DNA of 64,000 nucleotides from Isoetes taiwanensis (Eukaryota > Streptophyta > Lycopodiopsida > Isoetales > Isoetaceae), in contig JAJEKV010000005.1 of the NCBI GenBank assembly GCA_021234155.1, positions 11,573,234 through 11,637,233 on the forward strand, written 5' to 3'. The notes below the pieces were generated by a model that worked only from the letters and a program-made list of their open reading frames with translations, searched no databases and had not been told where the DNA came from. Position numbers and translations under genes: made by a program. Below are positions 1 to 9,871 of the stretch, piece by piece (position 1 is the stretch's first letter; each line of letters starts with the position of its first letter).

Positions 1-1016
1 AAACCTTTTAATAGAACCTCCAAATGTCCTGTCATCTATTTATTACTTGTTTCTGATAAGGGTAAAAAATAAAACAAAGAGGAGAGGGCATTATAGACAT
101 GGATTCAATGCAAGCATGCAGAATGATCAATATATATTTGTAATAAAAAAATGCTTAATGAAGCAGACCGTATCAATTTGGGCATTCTGTAAATTCATAT
201 ACATCCTTTGCACGTTTTTCCCGAGACATGCATATATCCAGCGTATTTGTTGCAATTTCTAATAAAAAAACGAAACTTTACTCTAAAGGATTAAAGAGTT
301 AAGGCCATAATAGTTGTACCAAGAGTCTAAGCAGAATAACGCACCCCCAATGACCGGATTGATCGGTTCCAACAACTGCTCTGCTCCAGCCGATGACCTA
401 GTGATGGAGGGTAAACTTGCTTTGGCTCAAGCAAGAAGGAAAACCGTGTGCCTTATGCTTCCTTTGCTTGCACTCCTATTTCAGCGACTACCCTGCTTCA
501 GCGCCAGCAGATAAAGCACAAACGTCAATGAATGGCAAAGAAATTTAAAGCAAGAATCAACCCTAAATGGAACAAATAATCTACTGAATGTTGAATTCGA
601 AGTTCCAGCATGCTATCCGGTTCAATGCCTTCTTCAAATGGAATGGAGGAGAGTGGAAAATTTTTTACCTGACGCTCTAGCCTAGCCTGCTATGTGGGCG
701 CCAAAGCAAGCCCTAAAAGCAAGGGTGAACGCTGCTGCATTTTGAACACAAAGAGAAGTGAAGGAAGGAGGCAGGATGAAAGAAGGAGGAAGGAGGCAGG
801 ATGAAGAAAGCAGCATTCCGGTTATGGCGGGGAGCCTGCAAATAAAATTATTAGATCCGTTAAATTAGCTGAAGGAAAAAACGTATAAGCGTTAAACCCT
901 TCTCCTAAAACTTTTACATGCCGGATTTTCAATTTTATGGTGATAAAATTCCACTTTTTTGCCGGATTTTCATGTCTACAAGCGACCGGAAAAAAGAGGA
1001 ACTCTCCCCCAAAAAC
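1..1016. other. Left flank without recognisable gene
   Basis: I recognise no gene here on either strand; the open frames are short and resemble nothing I know. A purine-rich 17-20 base motif, AAGGAAGGAGGCAGGATGAA, occurs at 761-780 and again in near-identical form at about 788-804. The copia homology of the next feature starts abruptly near 1017, so this flank is either the sequence the copia element was truncated against or a later insertion. Confidence 0.5.
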
Positions 1017-1019
1017 ATT

Positions 1020-1575
1020 TTAAGTAAGTAGATAGCTTTTAAGCTTTTCAAGATTAGGTTTCTTGCCTGACCAAAGCATTTCTGGTAAAGATCCATTTAT
1101 ACTTGCGGATGGAATCATATTTTGTACTTCTACTGCAGTTCTAACTGCTTCTTCCCATAGATAATTTGGTAACCCTGTGTGTTTGAGCATTGCTCTCACA
1201 GCATTCAATATTGTTCTGTTTTTCCTCTCTGCTACACCATTCTGTTGAGGGGAATGTGAACAAGTTAGTTGTCTCTTTATTCTTTTTGTCCTACAAAATG
1301 CTTTGAATCTTCCAGATAGATATTCCCCACCTCTGTCTGAACGTATGCATTTTACTTTATTTCCAGATTCAAGTTCAACCTCTGCTATATATTCTTTGAG
1401 TGCTTCAAAAGCCTCATCCTTTTTACCTTTGTCTTTCGACTGAAATCGTCTATAAAGGTAATAAAATACTTTTTTCCTGTGATTCCTCTTATATTAAGAG
1501 GCCCACACAGATCAGTATGCACAACTTCCAATATTTCTTTCGCCCTCTTGTTTGATTTTCTGAATGGCAGTCTGG
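1020..1575 (-). pseudogene. Copia integrase catalytic core (broken)
   Basis: This is the DNA-joining enzyme of the copia element. The start of the core (VVHTDLCGPL and FITFIDDF) is in frame with protease. Near 1440-1460 the frame shifts, and the rest continues in another frame with RSDRGGEY, SPQQNGVAERKNRT and LPNYLWEEA, the usual copia signature around the second Asp and the Glu of the DDE triad. The reading ends near 1020 with a stop just after SGKKPNLEKLKS, so the C-terminal part is lost. The homologous stretch at 41.2-42.1 kb continues beyond this point, which shows that the ending here is a truncation. Confidence 0.88.
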
Positions 1576-2281
1576 CAAGTTTTCCAACCATGCAATCATA
1601 ACACAATTTGTGTTCACTATCCAATTTGTAATCTTCAATTAGTCCCTGTTTTACCATTGCCTGAATATTTTTGTTGCTGGCATGGCATAATCTTTGATGC
1701 CACACATTAATATCTGAAACTATGATTGCATTTATACTTGGCAAATGATTATTTTCAAAGCCAAAGAGATTGCCAACTCTTTTTCCCAAAAATTTGATTT
1801 CATTATCCAAAGAAACAGTACATTTCAATCTGTCAAAATTGACAGAATAACCCATGTCTACAAGTTGACTTACAGATATTAAATTTCTCACTAGAGAAGG
1901 TACACACATTACATCTTTCAAGACTACTGCCTTGCCTTGTAAATCAAACAACTCGAGTGTTCCAGAATATTGGACCCTTTGCAAATCTCCATTCCCTAAT
2001 TTGATGTAACCTCCTTTCTCAGTTTTTCCATCTCTAAGTAACTTGGCTGAGCCAGTTACTGTTTTTTCTGCTCCACTATCTAGGATCAGCAGGTTATTTG
2101 CATCATTAGATTCCTTACTAGAAATATTCAAAATATCATTACATACCTCAGCATCTTCATCATCTTCACTATTTTCTTCTTCAGTCTCTTGAGTCAAGTT
2201 AATTGCTGCTTCTTGCCTGCCAGCACCTCTCCCTTGCCCTTGCTTTCCTCTTCCTCTGCTAGATTTCCCCTTTTTTCCCAT
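1385..2281 (-). pseudogene. Copia protease and GAG-pre-integrase segment
   Basis: This open stretch of 298 codons begins with a Gly/Lys/Arg-rich linker (about residues 1-25) and an acidic run. It continues into the retroviral-type aspartic protease with LLILDSGAEKTVTG, where D-S-G is the active-site triplet. At about residues 190-245 comes the zinc-binding region before integrase, with the H-x3-H pair in HQRLCHASN and the paired cysteines in LCYDCMVGK. The integrase core then starts. Protease processes the Gag-Pol polyprotein, and the zinc region helps the integrase assemble. The stretch is intact, but upstream gag and downstream integrase are in other frames or stopped, so no full polyprotein can be made. 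Confidence 0.88.
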
Positions 2282-2282
2282 G

Positions 2283-2458
2283 CTGCTAGAGCATCTATTT
2301 GCAAAGTGTCATTTGCCACCACAGTTGAAGCATTCCACATCCTTAAGTTTGGGGCAGTCTGCTTTCAAATGGCCATGAGCCTTGCAATGATAACAGGGAC
2401 CTATATTCCCCTTTGATTTTGAGTTGCTGCCTTTGTACTTGGATCGACCTGCATATAA
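2283..2458 (-). pseudogene. Copia gag CCHC zinc knuckles
   Basis: Two retroviral-type knuckles are visible on the minus strand: CYHCKAHGHLKADC, then CFNCGGK-stop-HFANRC. The second has a stop codon directly before the zinc-binding His. Knuckles of this type bind the element RNA during packaging. They sit in the normal place between the gag helical domain (upstream) and protease (downstream), but in a frame shifted from the gag part at 2462-2862. Confidence 0.85.
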
Positions 2459-2461
2459 AAC

Positions 2462-2861
2462 TTAAACATTCTCATCATAATCATCAGTCAATATTTTATT
2501 TTGTTCAAACTCTATCCTTATCATTTCTTCTGCCATTTCCCTTGTTCTAGCTACATTTCTTATAAGTGTAACTAACTGCTTATTTTCTCCCACTGCCCTT
2601 CTCCGTGGACGATAAAAATACCTTCCTTCCTTCCTTGCTACATGTAGCAACTTTTGCTGATCTGTCATTATAACTCCAGCTCCCTCAAGATCTGCCACAA
2701 TGTTATCAAATCTTGAGAAGAAATTAGTTAGATCATCCTCTTTTCTAAGCCTGAGTTTTCTCAATTCTTTATCCAAGATGTCAATTTGAGATGAGCTTTT
2801 CTCTTCAAAATGCTTAAGAAGATATTTCCAAATTTCTTTAGGAGTTTTACCTCTTATTTTT
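2462..2861 (-). pseudogene. Copia gag, C-terminal half of capsid-like domain
   Basis: The minus strand encodes TPKEIWKYLLKHFEEKSS followed by DKELRKLRLRKEDDLTNFF and FDNIVADLEGAG, the conserved helical region of plant copia gag (UBN2/gag-polypeptide type). The reading begins right at the edge of the inverted-repeat element at 2862 and ends in a stop at 2462. The segment between residues LLHV and MAEEMI is unusually basic compared with relatives, suggesting local decay. The missing N-terminal half lies at 5642-5969, about 2.8 kb away. Confidence 0.85.
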
Positions 2862-3237
2862 TAACGTATAACACAAACCATTACATTACACGCAATAAAA
2901 TTAAATTCCCCCTTAAACCCCCTTTTGTTTGGGTGCATATTCGGGCAACGAGAGCTGTTGGATAGGTATATTCGCCCCTTATTCCTTAATCTACACCGTA
3001 CACAAAGTTCGGGTATGGATGTACAGAATTTGTTATACTGTATAACAAGATTTGCAAACTACTATAAGATTTCAGGCAATATACTATATGGTGTTGATTT
3101 TGTACGTGCAAAACATAATTATAAGGGCTCTCGCTGCCCTACGTCACCCCCCCGTGTGAATATGCACTCAAACAAAAGGGGGTTTAAGGGGGAATTTAAT
3201 TTTATTGCGTGTAATGTAATGGTTTGTGTTATCGTTA
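2862..3237. repeat. Inverted-repeat (MITE-like) element, copy 1
   Basis: The first about 80 bases and the last about 80 bases are inverted copies of each other. The outer ends read TAACGTATAACACAAACC and GGTTTGTGTTATCGTTA, and the arms continue through CCCCCTTAAACCCCCTTTTG and its complement. The 376-base element has no coding potential and a centre of about 215 bases. It sits inside copia gag. Related copies are at 32568-33002 and, truncated, at 57719-57990. Confidence 0.85.
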
Positions 3238-3239
3238 AA

Positions 3240-3575
3240 TTTTTTTTTGCCCGCCGGGGCCAAAATAAACAACGTTACATGACACTTGGATGAGTTGATG
3301 TTGCTAATATAAGCAAAACAAAACAAAACAAGTGTACATTTAAAATAGATAATGAGAAGAGCAAGCGCAATTTTTGGAATAGTTGTGCATCAATTCATGT
3401 GTATGAAATTCACGGGTGGAGGCGAAAGCTTTGTGCGGAATTTGCTTTGGTCTGGAATTTGAACCCAGAGTTAACCATCCATCATGATATGAGTTGTTTA
3501 CAGTACTACATAACATAACGGGGCTGGTCAATTAATATCATCCATTTATTTGCAAATCCATATGTACCGTCACAT
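3240..3575 (-). repeat. SINE-like block with tRNA B-box, copy 1
   Basis: This block directly abuts the inverted-repeat element and recurs inverted at 57300-57715. On the minus strand it contains GGGTTCAAATTCC (3454-3466), a good match to the RNA polymerase III B-box/T-arm consensus, followed downstream by a CTCCACCC motif. I could not identify a convincing A-box, so SINE is a suggestion only. The related motif at 52160-52175 also precedes CTCCACCC. Confidence 0.5.
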
Positions 3576-3624
3576 ATATAGGTTCTATCTTCAAGACTCT
3601 CTCGAGCTATATGTGTGAGACTAT

Positions 3625-3696
3625 ATACATTACCTACACAATATATAGATGTCCAAACCTATACATTACCTGCACAATATATAGATGTCCAAACCT
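3625..3696. repeat. Tandem duplication, 36-base unit x2
   Basis: Two adjacent 36-base units, 3625-3660 and 3661-3696, differ at one position (TACCTACAC versus TACCTGCAC). Confidence 0.9.
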
Positions 3697-5401
3697 GTAC
3701 ACTACACTTCATATGCAGACTATGTACAAACAATCACGGTAAGTGGAATCAGGGATGAAAATAATCCACGAATTGCTCAAACAAATCATTTGTGCCCGAC
3801 TTGAACTCTCCCCGAGATCAAGCATCTACGCCATGGTACGCAAGCTTGTATCTTAGCAACTTCGCGCCTTATCCAATGGTTACACCTTTGCACCAAGATC
3901 GGCGACAGCTCTCTCATGTTCTAGCACCAATGACCTTACTGAAGCATCAGCAAGCATTCAGTGTATCAGATTCACATCAAAATCTCAGAGACTGCAACCA
4001 TAATTTTAGGATCTACAAAACCGCCAATGCCTTACAACTTTTTTTTTAATTCAGATGCTTTACAACCATAATTCACCCTGAAATCTAGATCTCCTCGAAC
4101 CACAAGCTTCCTTAAACCATCTTCAGTTTCTGCGTGCTCTGAACACAATTCATAAATTCCGATTACCAGAAACTGTTTTGAACTTGCAGTCACTTTTCAC
4201 CCAATTCAGACCAATGCTTACAGCCAATACATTCCCGTCTTGAACATCTGCCCCTTGCTATGTCTAAGGATCCATCTCAGCTGCATCCTAAAGGAGCAGA
4301 CCATAAATCAGAGATTCAGGCCAATCTCTTCATGAGATCGAACTATGGTTTGTAGACAGAGCTTGATAAATTCTGCTGTACATATTCCCTCTTCACTAAA
4401 ACCAAATGCATAATGTTCAATTATCAATCTTGTACAAGGGACTAGAAATCCAACCTAAAAGAATGCTCTCAAACAAGACTCACAGCATATGCATAACATT
4501 GCTCCTTTTCTGCCTCGAATTATCTCTCATTGTAATCTCCCAGCAAGAATCTTCTGATTGATTGACAGAGTACATGTAAACTGGCTTTAGTAAATAAAGC
4601 AGGTCAAAAATAGCTCCACTGATCCATCGTCCAAACAGGACCAACCAAACCCAAATGCTGTCGCTGTAGATATCCAATTTGGTAATATTGCCAAAAACAG
4701 AGATCCAGCACAAATGTCTGTATGAATGAAAGGAGGGAGAAAATGTAAGCAAGCTGTTTCATTTACTTGCTTCTGCTTCTAAATCTTCAGTCTTTGTGTC
4801 AGTTCTTATTTTGAACATATAGCAACTGCGTGCTGCAAAGGATGAATACCTTGGAAATATAGGTAGCCCCAATGTCTGAATCCAGCAAAAGCCCATGCAA
4901 GAAGAGGTGGTGGTGATCCACAGCTGGGTTGATCTGGCTTGATCCGGCAACCCTACGGATTACGGCTGTTGTAGCCGCGCCTAACGCCAAACGCTTGATC
5001 CGACTCTTGACTGCTGCTGCCCTGTAAAAGAAAGCCTAATAATGTAAGATTCACATGAGCTTCTGGAATAGCAGCAGCTATGGAGGTGGGCGTGACCGAT
5101 GGTGCGGCCGGCTAAAGTCGGCAGCGATTCTAGGCTAGTGCGGGTTTTATTGATAGGTTAATGCTGAAGCGGCAAAAAAATTTGCAGCACTGCTATGAAA
5201 TCTGCAGCGCTGCTTAGGATGTCACGCAGCTTTGCAGCCGGCATTTTTTTACTTTTATGCATGTGAACAGGCCATAAGTCTCTCTTAATTCTCTCTCGAT
5301 GCTTGAGGCCCGTCCTTTTCTTCCTTAAAATACAATGGAACCTATTAAAAAAAAAACGTTGTGACCATTGAATTACCAAGGGAAGAAATGCATGAAAGAA
5401 A
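3697..5401. other. Nested insert of unknown identity in copia gag
   Basis: This stretch separates the two gag halves together with its neighbouring repeats. I find no protein domain on either strand; open frames are under 95 codons and unrelated to anything I recognise. It may be one further insertion or host sequence carried by an insertion. Confidence 0.4.
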
Positions 5402-5641
5402 AAGGCTTTCATTATAAGCCCTTGGATCTTTTTGAATTAAAAGAGGGCTTTCTTTGTAAGCCCTCTGATCTTAACCATTGAGGAGGATGAAACAAAAATT
5501 GTACAAATTGCATGCAAAAACTTAGTGCACTCTAGATGTACTGATTAGTATGCCTCGTGCAATACGCCCATGAAATCATATGAAAACCAAGCCAAAAAGC
5601 GTATAAAATCACAAAAAAACCCCCTGTTATAATGCTAGATA
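5402..5641 (-). repeat. Repeat R1, copy 1 (hairpin-bearing)
   Basis: About 240 bases recur at 41041-41235 (same orientation, diverged) and at 51815-52065 (inverted, close match). The minus strand starts near TAGCATTATAACAGGGGG, runs through a T-rich tract and TACATCTAGAGTGCAC, and ends with two short hairpins built on GAGGGCTT/AAGCCCTC and AAGGGCTT/AAGCCCTT. It is noncoding and interrupts copia gag directly after the codons for SKVGVS. I do not recognise the family. Confidence 0.75.
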
Positions 5642-5969
5642 TTGAAACCCCCACTTTACTAGTCAAAATTGCATAAGCTTCCTTTGATTTTGCCTTATCA
5701 ATTTTGCTAGACACACCACTGTCCCCACTTGTTGCAGTAGCATCTAGCTCCCCTGCTGCAGATGCTTCTCCAGAAGGTCTATTCTCCCTTCTTCCTGCAA
5801 TCATACTACTAGAACCATTAGTATTGCCAGAATTTTCATCTTCCAACAATTCCCACAAGTTTTCATTTTCAAGAACATTTTTCATTTGTTCCTTCCAAAT
5901 TTGAAAACCTGGACCTCCCTCATAGATCTTAATTCCACTGAGGAGAGCAGCTCCAAATCTGCTAGACAT
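5642..5969 (-). pseudogene. Copia gag, N-terminal half
   Basis: The likely start is the ATG at 5969 (MSSRFGAALLSGIKIYEGG), because an upstream in-frame ATG lies within the primer binding site. The motif F-x-x-W-K-E-Q-M-K-N-V-L and a following EEDENSG-type acidic run are typical of the first helices of plant copia gag. A Ser/Gly/Ala-rich loop is followed by KSKEAYAILTSKVGVS, and then the reading enters repeat R1. The next gag codons are found at about 2861, so the protein is split rather than deleted. Confidence 0.85.
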
Positions 5970-5981
5970 TATGAACAACCT

Positions 5982-5995
5982 GTGCTCTGATACCA
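5982..5995 (-). other. Primer binding site (initiator tRNA-Met)
   Basis: The minus strand reads TGGTATCAGAGCAC one base after the LTR end, complementary to the 3' end of plant initiator tRNA-Met. This primes minus-strand DNA synthesis in most plant copia elements and fixes the LTR boundary and the direction of the element. Confidence 0.93.
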
Positions 5996-5996
5996 A

Positions 5997-6519
5997 TGTT
6001 AGGATCTAAAATGTCTAGCTTTCAATTTATCTACTTGCAATACAATATTCAAAGGTCTTCAATAAACATTGTAACCTTAGATTATAACCATTGAAAACAG
6101 CATTGAACAATAACACTTAGTATTGCACTAAAATAACCCCGAGACCTCGGGCATTCACCTCATTGATGAATCCGGCTCAATCAATCTGTACATTCTCCTT
6201 AGGTTTATATTTTCAAGCACCGATCCTTACGGATTTGGCACCGATCCGGCCCTGCCGGTACGCTCCATTCTAAGTTTAAATCCGGAGGAGCTTGGCAGTT
6301 GGTCATTCGAGCGAGATTTCCAGTTTATTTTCAACCATTAACCATAAGGTTTTCAAATAATAATATAACCATTGACCCATGGTTATACATCACCAATAAA
6401 CCATCAACTCTTATACCTTAGGTTTTAGACCCATACGTCCATGTATTCATGTAATGCTGTATGTCTTTGTGCCCTTGTGCAATTTCTTTGGCCTACATGA
6501 CTCTTTTGTCTTACTAACA
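5997..6519 (-). repeat. Copia 1 5' LTR
   Basis: The edge next to the primer binding site reads TGTTAGGATC on the plus strand, and a matching terminal CTAACA ends at 6519. This gives a 523-base LTR with TG...CA ends and a 6-base inverted repeat. The inner edge is firm because of the primer site; the outer edge is chosen only from the CTAACA match. The other LTR is not in the window. Confidence 0.75.
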
Positions 6520-7224
6520 ACTTGCAGAGTTATCTGTGATCTTCATAGTGCAGTCTTGGCAGTCTGTAAATTCCTTTCAACTTTAACTGTCATTGTAACC
6601 AACCATGATAGGTCTTAAAGCAACAATTTTAATAACATTCTCATTGTTCCCTTATGAACCATTCAACCATTATTATAATATGAACTACAACTCTCACAAC
6701 TATAGTTTTGGTCATCGAAGGAGATGAATCATGGCTAGAAGAAGTTTCCACAACTCTTCTTGCCAACATACATAGTTGAAGGTGTGTATGGAAGGAATAG
6801 AAGATCCACTAGTTTATGTTTCTGTCAGTTTATGTTAGTGACTCAGAAATAGGACATAAATCCTTCTTTGTACTGACCTTCATGTTATAGTTTGGTAGAC
6901 CATATTGTACTTATTGGAACATAAAAGTAGAGGAGCCTTCAATGAGATTCGACCATCCAAATTAAATCTATAACCCAATTTCCTCTGATGGGGCTATAGA
7001 GATAGAGTTTGGTGAAGTCTATAGCATGAAATTTATAATGCTATGTGTTGTCTCTTTTGGTAGCCGTGAAATGTAGCTACATTTCACTTACACCAAGTTT
7101 TCCAAATATGAGCTCAAGAATTCCACTAACAATGAGGTTGCAAATGGGCAAATGTAAGGAATTACAAAACTGCGTCGCATTTCATGTAATACCTTGAGAT
7201 TTGTTTTTGGGAGCAAGCACATCT
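6520..7224. other. No gene seen between LTR and PPR pseudogene
   Basis: AT-rich sequence with many stops in all frames. It may be decayed upstream PPR gene sequence, because weak PPR-like coding emerges from about 7225, but I cannot support a feature here. Confidence 0.4.
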
Positions 7225-8164
7225 TAATGTTTCTTTTGTTGCATCTTTTTTGAGGAATTGTGGCAATGCAAAGGCTCTATCAGAAGGTAAACGTATTCAT
7301 GATAATATTAATTGAAGTAGGTATAGAGAATATAGATTTTTATGTAATCTTCTTAATCAAATGTATGGCAACTGTGGAGCCATTATTAAAGCTCGTTATG
7401 TATTTGACAATTTGTATTTAAAACTTTATTTTTTTTAGATATTACAGCAGAGTTAAACAAGCTCTCTAATTGTTTCAAGGAATGTCAAAGCCTAATGTGG
7501 TCTCATGGAATGCCCTAATTTTTGCTTATTGCCAGTAAGGGTAGGCGCAAGGGCGATTCGACCGGATGTTGGTGCATAATAAATATAGAATTACAAGATT
7601 TTTGCTTATGCACAGCAAGGACAATTGAAATGATTTTTCTAATTGTTCAACCAAACGGTTGATAAGGATGTTATATAATTGGTTGCAATGATTTTAGCTT
7701 CTTCTTAACAAAGAAGATTAGCAGAGACCCTCCATTCCAAGAAACTGCATCCTTGTGAGGCATTATCATTAGTGTATGTGCTCAACAAAGACAATTGAAG
7801 GAAGCTCTACATTTATTTTAACACATGCCTGAATGCAATGTAGTGACCTTGATTATCATGATTTCAGCATATGCCCAACATGGTAAACTTAATGATGCTA
7901 TTCAATTCTTCTAGAAAATGCATAAGCGGCTGCAGAGGATATATGGTCTCATGGACAGCTACGATAACAGCTTGCATTCAAGAGGATCAACTAGTCTTAG
8001 AAATGCCAATGCTGAATGTTGTGACATGGAATATAATGATCTCAGCTTATGCCCAGCTTCTAAAGCTCAAGAAGGCACTACGGCTCTTTGCAAAAATGTG
8101 GCTTGAAATGATGGAACCAAACACTACAACTTTTTTGGGCATTATGGATGGATGTGTTGTTTGC
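7225..8164 (+). pseudogene. PPR protein pseudogene, 5' part
   Basis: Several plant PLS-type pentatricopeptide blocks are readable in shifting frames: KALSEGKRIHDNI at about 7270, LLNQMYGNCGAIIKAR at about 7350, KPNVVSWNALIFAYCQ at about 7495, MISAYAQHGKLNDAI at about 7860 and NVVTWNIMISAYAQ at about 8015. PLS-class PPR proteins bind organellar RNA, often for C-to-U editing. Stops and frameshifts between blocks show a pseudogene. The reading MEPNTTTFLGIMDGCVV runs straight into the hairpin element at 8165. The next expected residues, CSTLDHGKQID, occur at 15595, so the gene was split by insertion. Confidence 0.85.
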
Positions 8165-8165
8165 C

Positions 8166-8196
8166 ATGGTTCTCTTCTTATATAGAAGAGAACCAT
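8166..8196. other. Perfect terminal hairpin of element 1a
   Basis: ATGGTTCTCTTCT pairs completely with AGAAGAGAACCAT around a 5-base TATAT loop, making a 13-bp perfect stem at the very edge of the element. An identical hairpin lies at 14130-14160 at the same edge of element 1b. Confidence 0.95.
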
Positions 8197-8439
8197 CATT
8201 CTGGGGAAAGGGACGCTTGTTTTGGCGTCACACCATTTTGAGCGTCAGATCTATCTATAGCCTGAGCCTTCTATGGCGCAGGCTTTCTTTGGCTCTGTCT
8301 ACTTATATCCATATTGCCTGCTAGCATTCCTCATCGGCGTTTCCTCTGAGCTGAATTCCGTTGGTTCTAGAGTTTCTTTTTTGCTTATCTCTAGTTTGTT
8401 CTTAGCTTTCCTAGTTAGCTGTTTGTTGCCCTATTCTTG

Positions 8440-8990
8440 TTTTTTAGCATCAAACCTTTCAAGCTTTTCTTGGGGCCCTTTTTTTCTCTGAATCCGGTCT
8501 AAATTTCCATTCTGATTTTTTCGCAGGCTTTTTGCTCCCAAACATAGTTGAATCTTGTATGCTAGAAAGCCCATTGGATAAGCTTTTCATCCATCCAAAA
8601 ATCGCCTGAATCCGATATTCTGAGAGGGAGATATGCGAAAAAGCATTATGCCAAGCTTTTTCTGGCCAGAATCACTAATCTGTGTTTTTCAACGACCTTT
8701 TTTGGTCCAAATTATTCGATTTCTATGTTCTTGGAAAGTTCACTGGATAAGCTTTCTATCCCTTCAAAGATTGCTTGAATCCGATATTCTGGGAGAGAGA
8801 TATGGGAAAAAGTGTTTTGCCGAGCTCTCTCTGGCCTAAATCGTGAATCTGTATTTTTCATAGCCTTCCTACCATCCAATAGGCTCAAATCTTATATTTT
8901 TGAAAAGCTCTTTAGATAGGCTTTCCAAAGATCCAAGAATTGCAGAAATCCGATACTCTGGATGAAAGATATGATCAAAAGCATTTGGCG
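8440..8990. repeat. Degenerate tandem repeat, about 170-base period
   Basis: The phrase GAATCCGATATTCTGNGAG recurs at about 8607, 8776 and (as AAATCCGATACTCTG) 8945, each preceded by GGATAAGCTTT-like text and followed by an ATATG-GAAAAAG-like text. The 169-170-base spacing shows a tandem array inside element 1a. Confidence 0.8.
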
Positions 8991-9871
8991 AGTGTCAGTG
9001 CTTGGTTAGTTGATGGTGTGGTTACATGGATGGTTATCTGTTGGTTAACCATTGGTTTGCTTTTTGCTATTGTTTTGTGGATTTACAGGTTATTACTCAA
9101 TATCTTGTGGTGGCTGCTCACTTTTTTTTTCTTTCAGATATCAGATGGCGGTTGCTCTCATTTCCTTTCTTGCAGATTTCAGTGAGTGCGATTCTAATAC
9201 AGCTTCACAATGACTTGATTTTCAGATGGGCGCAATTTTCTTCATGATCCGGGTTCTTTCTTCCGCCACTTATCTTTTGGTTTGCATGATTCAGGTTGTT
9301 GATTTTAATGTTATGTATGTTTTTGAGAAGTGTTAATGATGTTTATTCTGCATTTATGTTTTTTGCTTACTTTCATTTGTTTTTTCCTAGTTTTTTTTTA
9401 GGATAGCCATCGATATATCCTTTCCCTTTTTTCAATTTGCCATGCCCATAGACTTTGTCATTTCTTTTTACTATAGGACCATGTTTGGCTTTGGCCCCTT
9501 AACTTGTCTGCTTGATTATATATGTTTTATCGATGTTAGTTTGGTGTTTATGGTGGTTTTCTCTAGGTTGATATGTTTTCGTCTGTTGGTGCTTGTATAG
9601 CTTGTGATTCACTTTTTGGTTTGTCAGTTTGGGCTTGTATAGTTCTTGGTTCACCTTGTTGATTTGCTAGTTTGGATTTCACAGACGCCTCCCCCATTCC
9701 TTTTTCCCATTTTAGATTCTTATATTATGTGGTTCGCGTTGTTTTCTTGGGTTAGTTTGTTTGCCCGCCAAAGTGGTCATTACTATAACTAACTTTCTTT
9801 GTCTGTTTAGCATCGGTGATGTTGGTCTCATTTTTTCCTAGTTCCATAAGGTTTGGTAGTCTAATTTCCTT

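Larger units (their letters stand above)
1017..6519 (-). mobile_element. Ty1/copia retrotransposon 1, truncated and nested
   Basis: Reading the minus strand from 6519 downwards gives an LTR, a primer binding site, a gag N-terminus, the rest of gag, two CCHC knuckles, an aspartic protease, the GAG-pre-integrase zinc region and the integrase core. That is the Ty1/copia order. Reverse transcriptase and RNase H, which should follow integrase, are missing, because homology stops at about 1017. Gag is interrupted between about 2862 and 5642 by at least three other repeats. Stops and frameshifts in gag, the second knuckle and integrase mean it cannot move by itself. A close relative occupies 30.8-42.1 kb. 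Confidence 0.9.

Noticed and set aside
3454-3466. Functional tRNA gene at the B-box sites (3.46, 52.16, 57.52, 58.96 kb)
   Set aside because: None has a pairing acceptor stem, and only the 58.96-kb site has a believable A-box.
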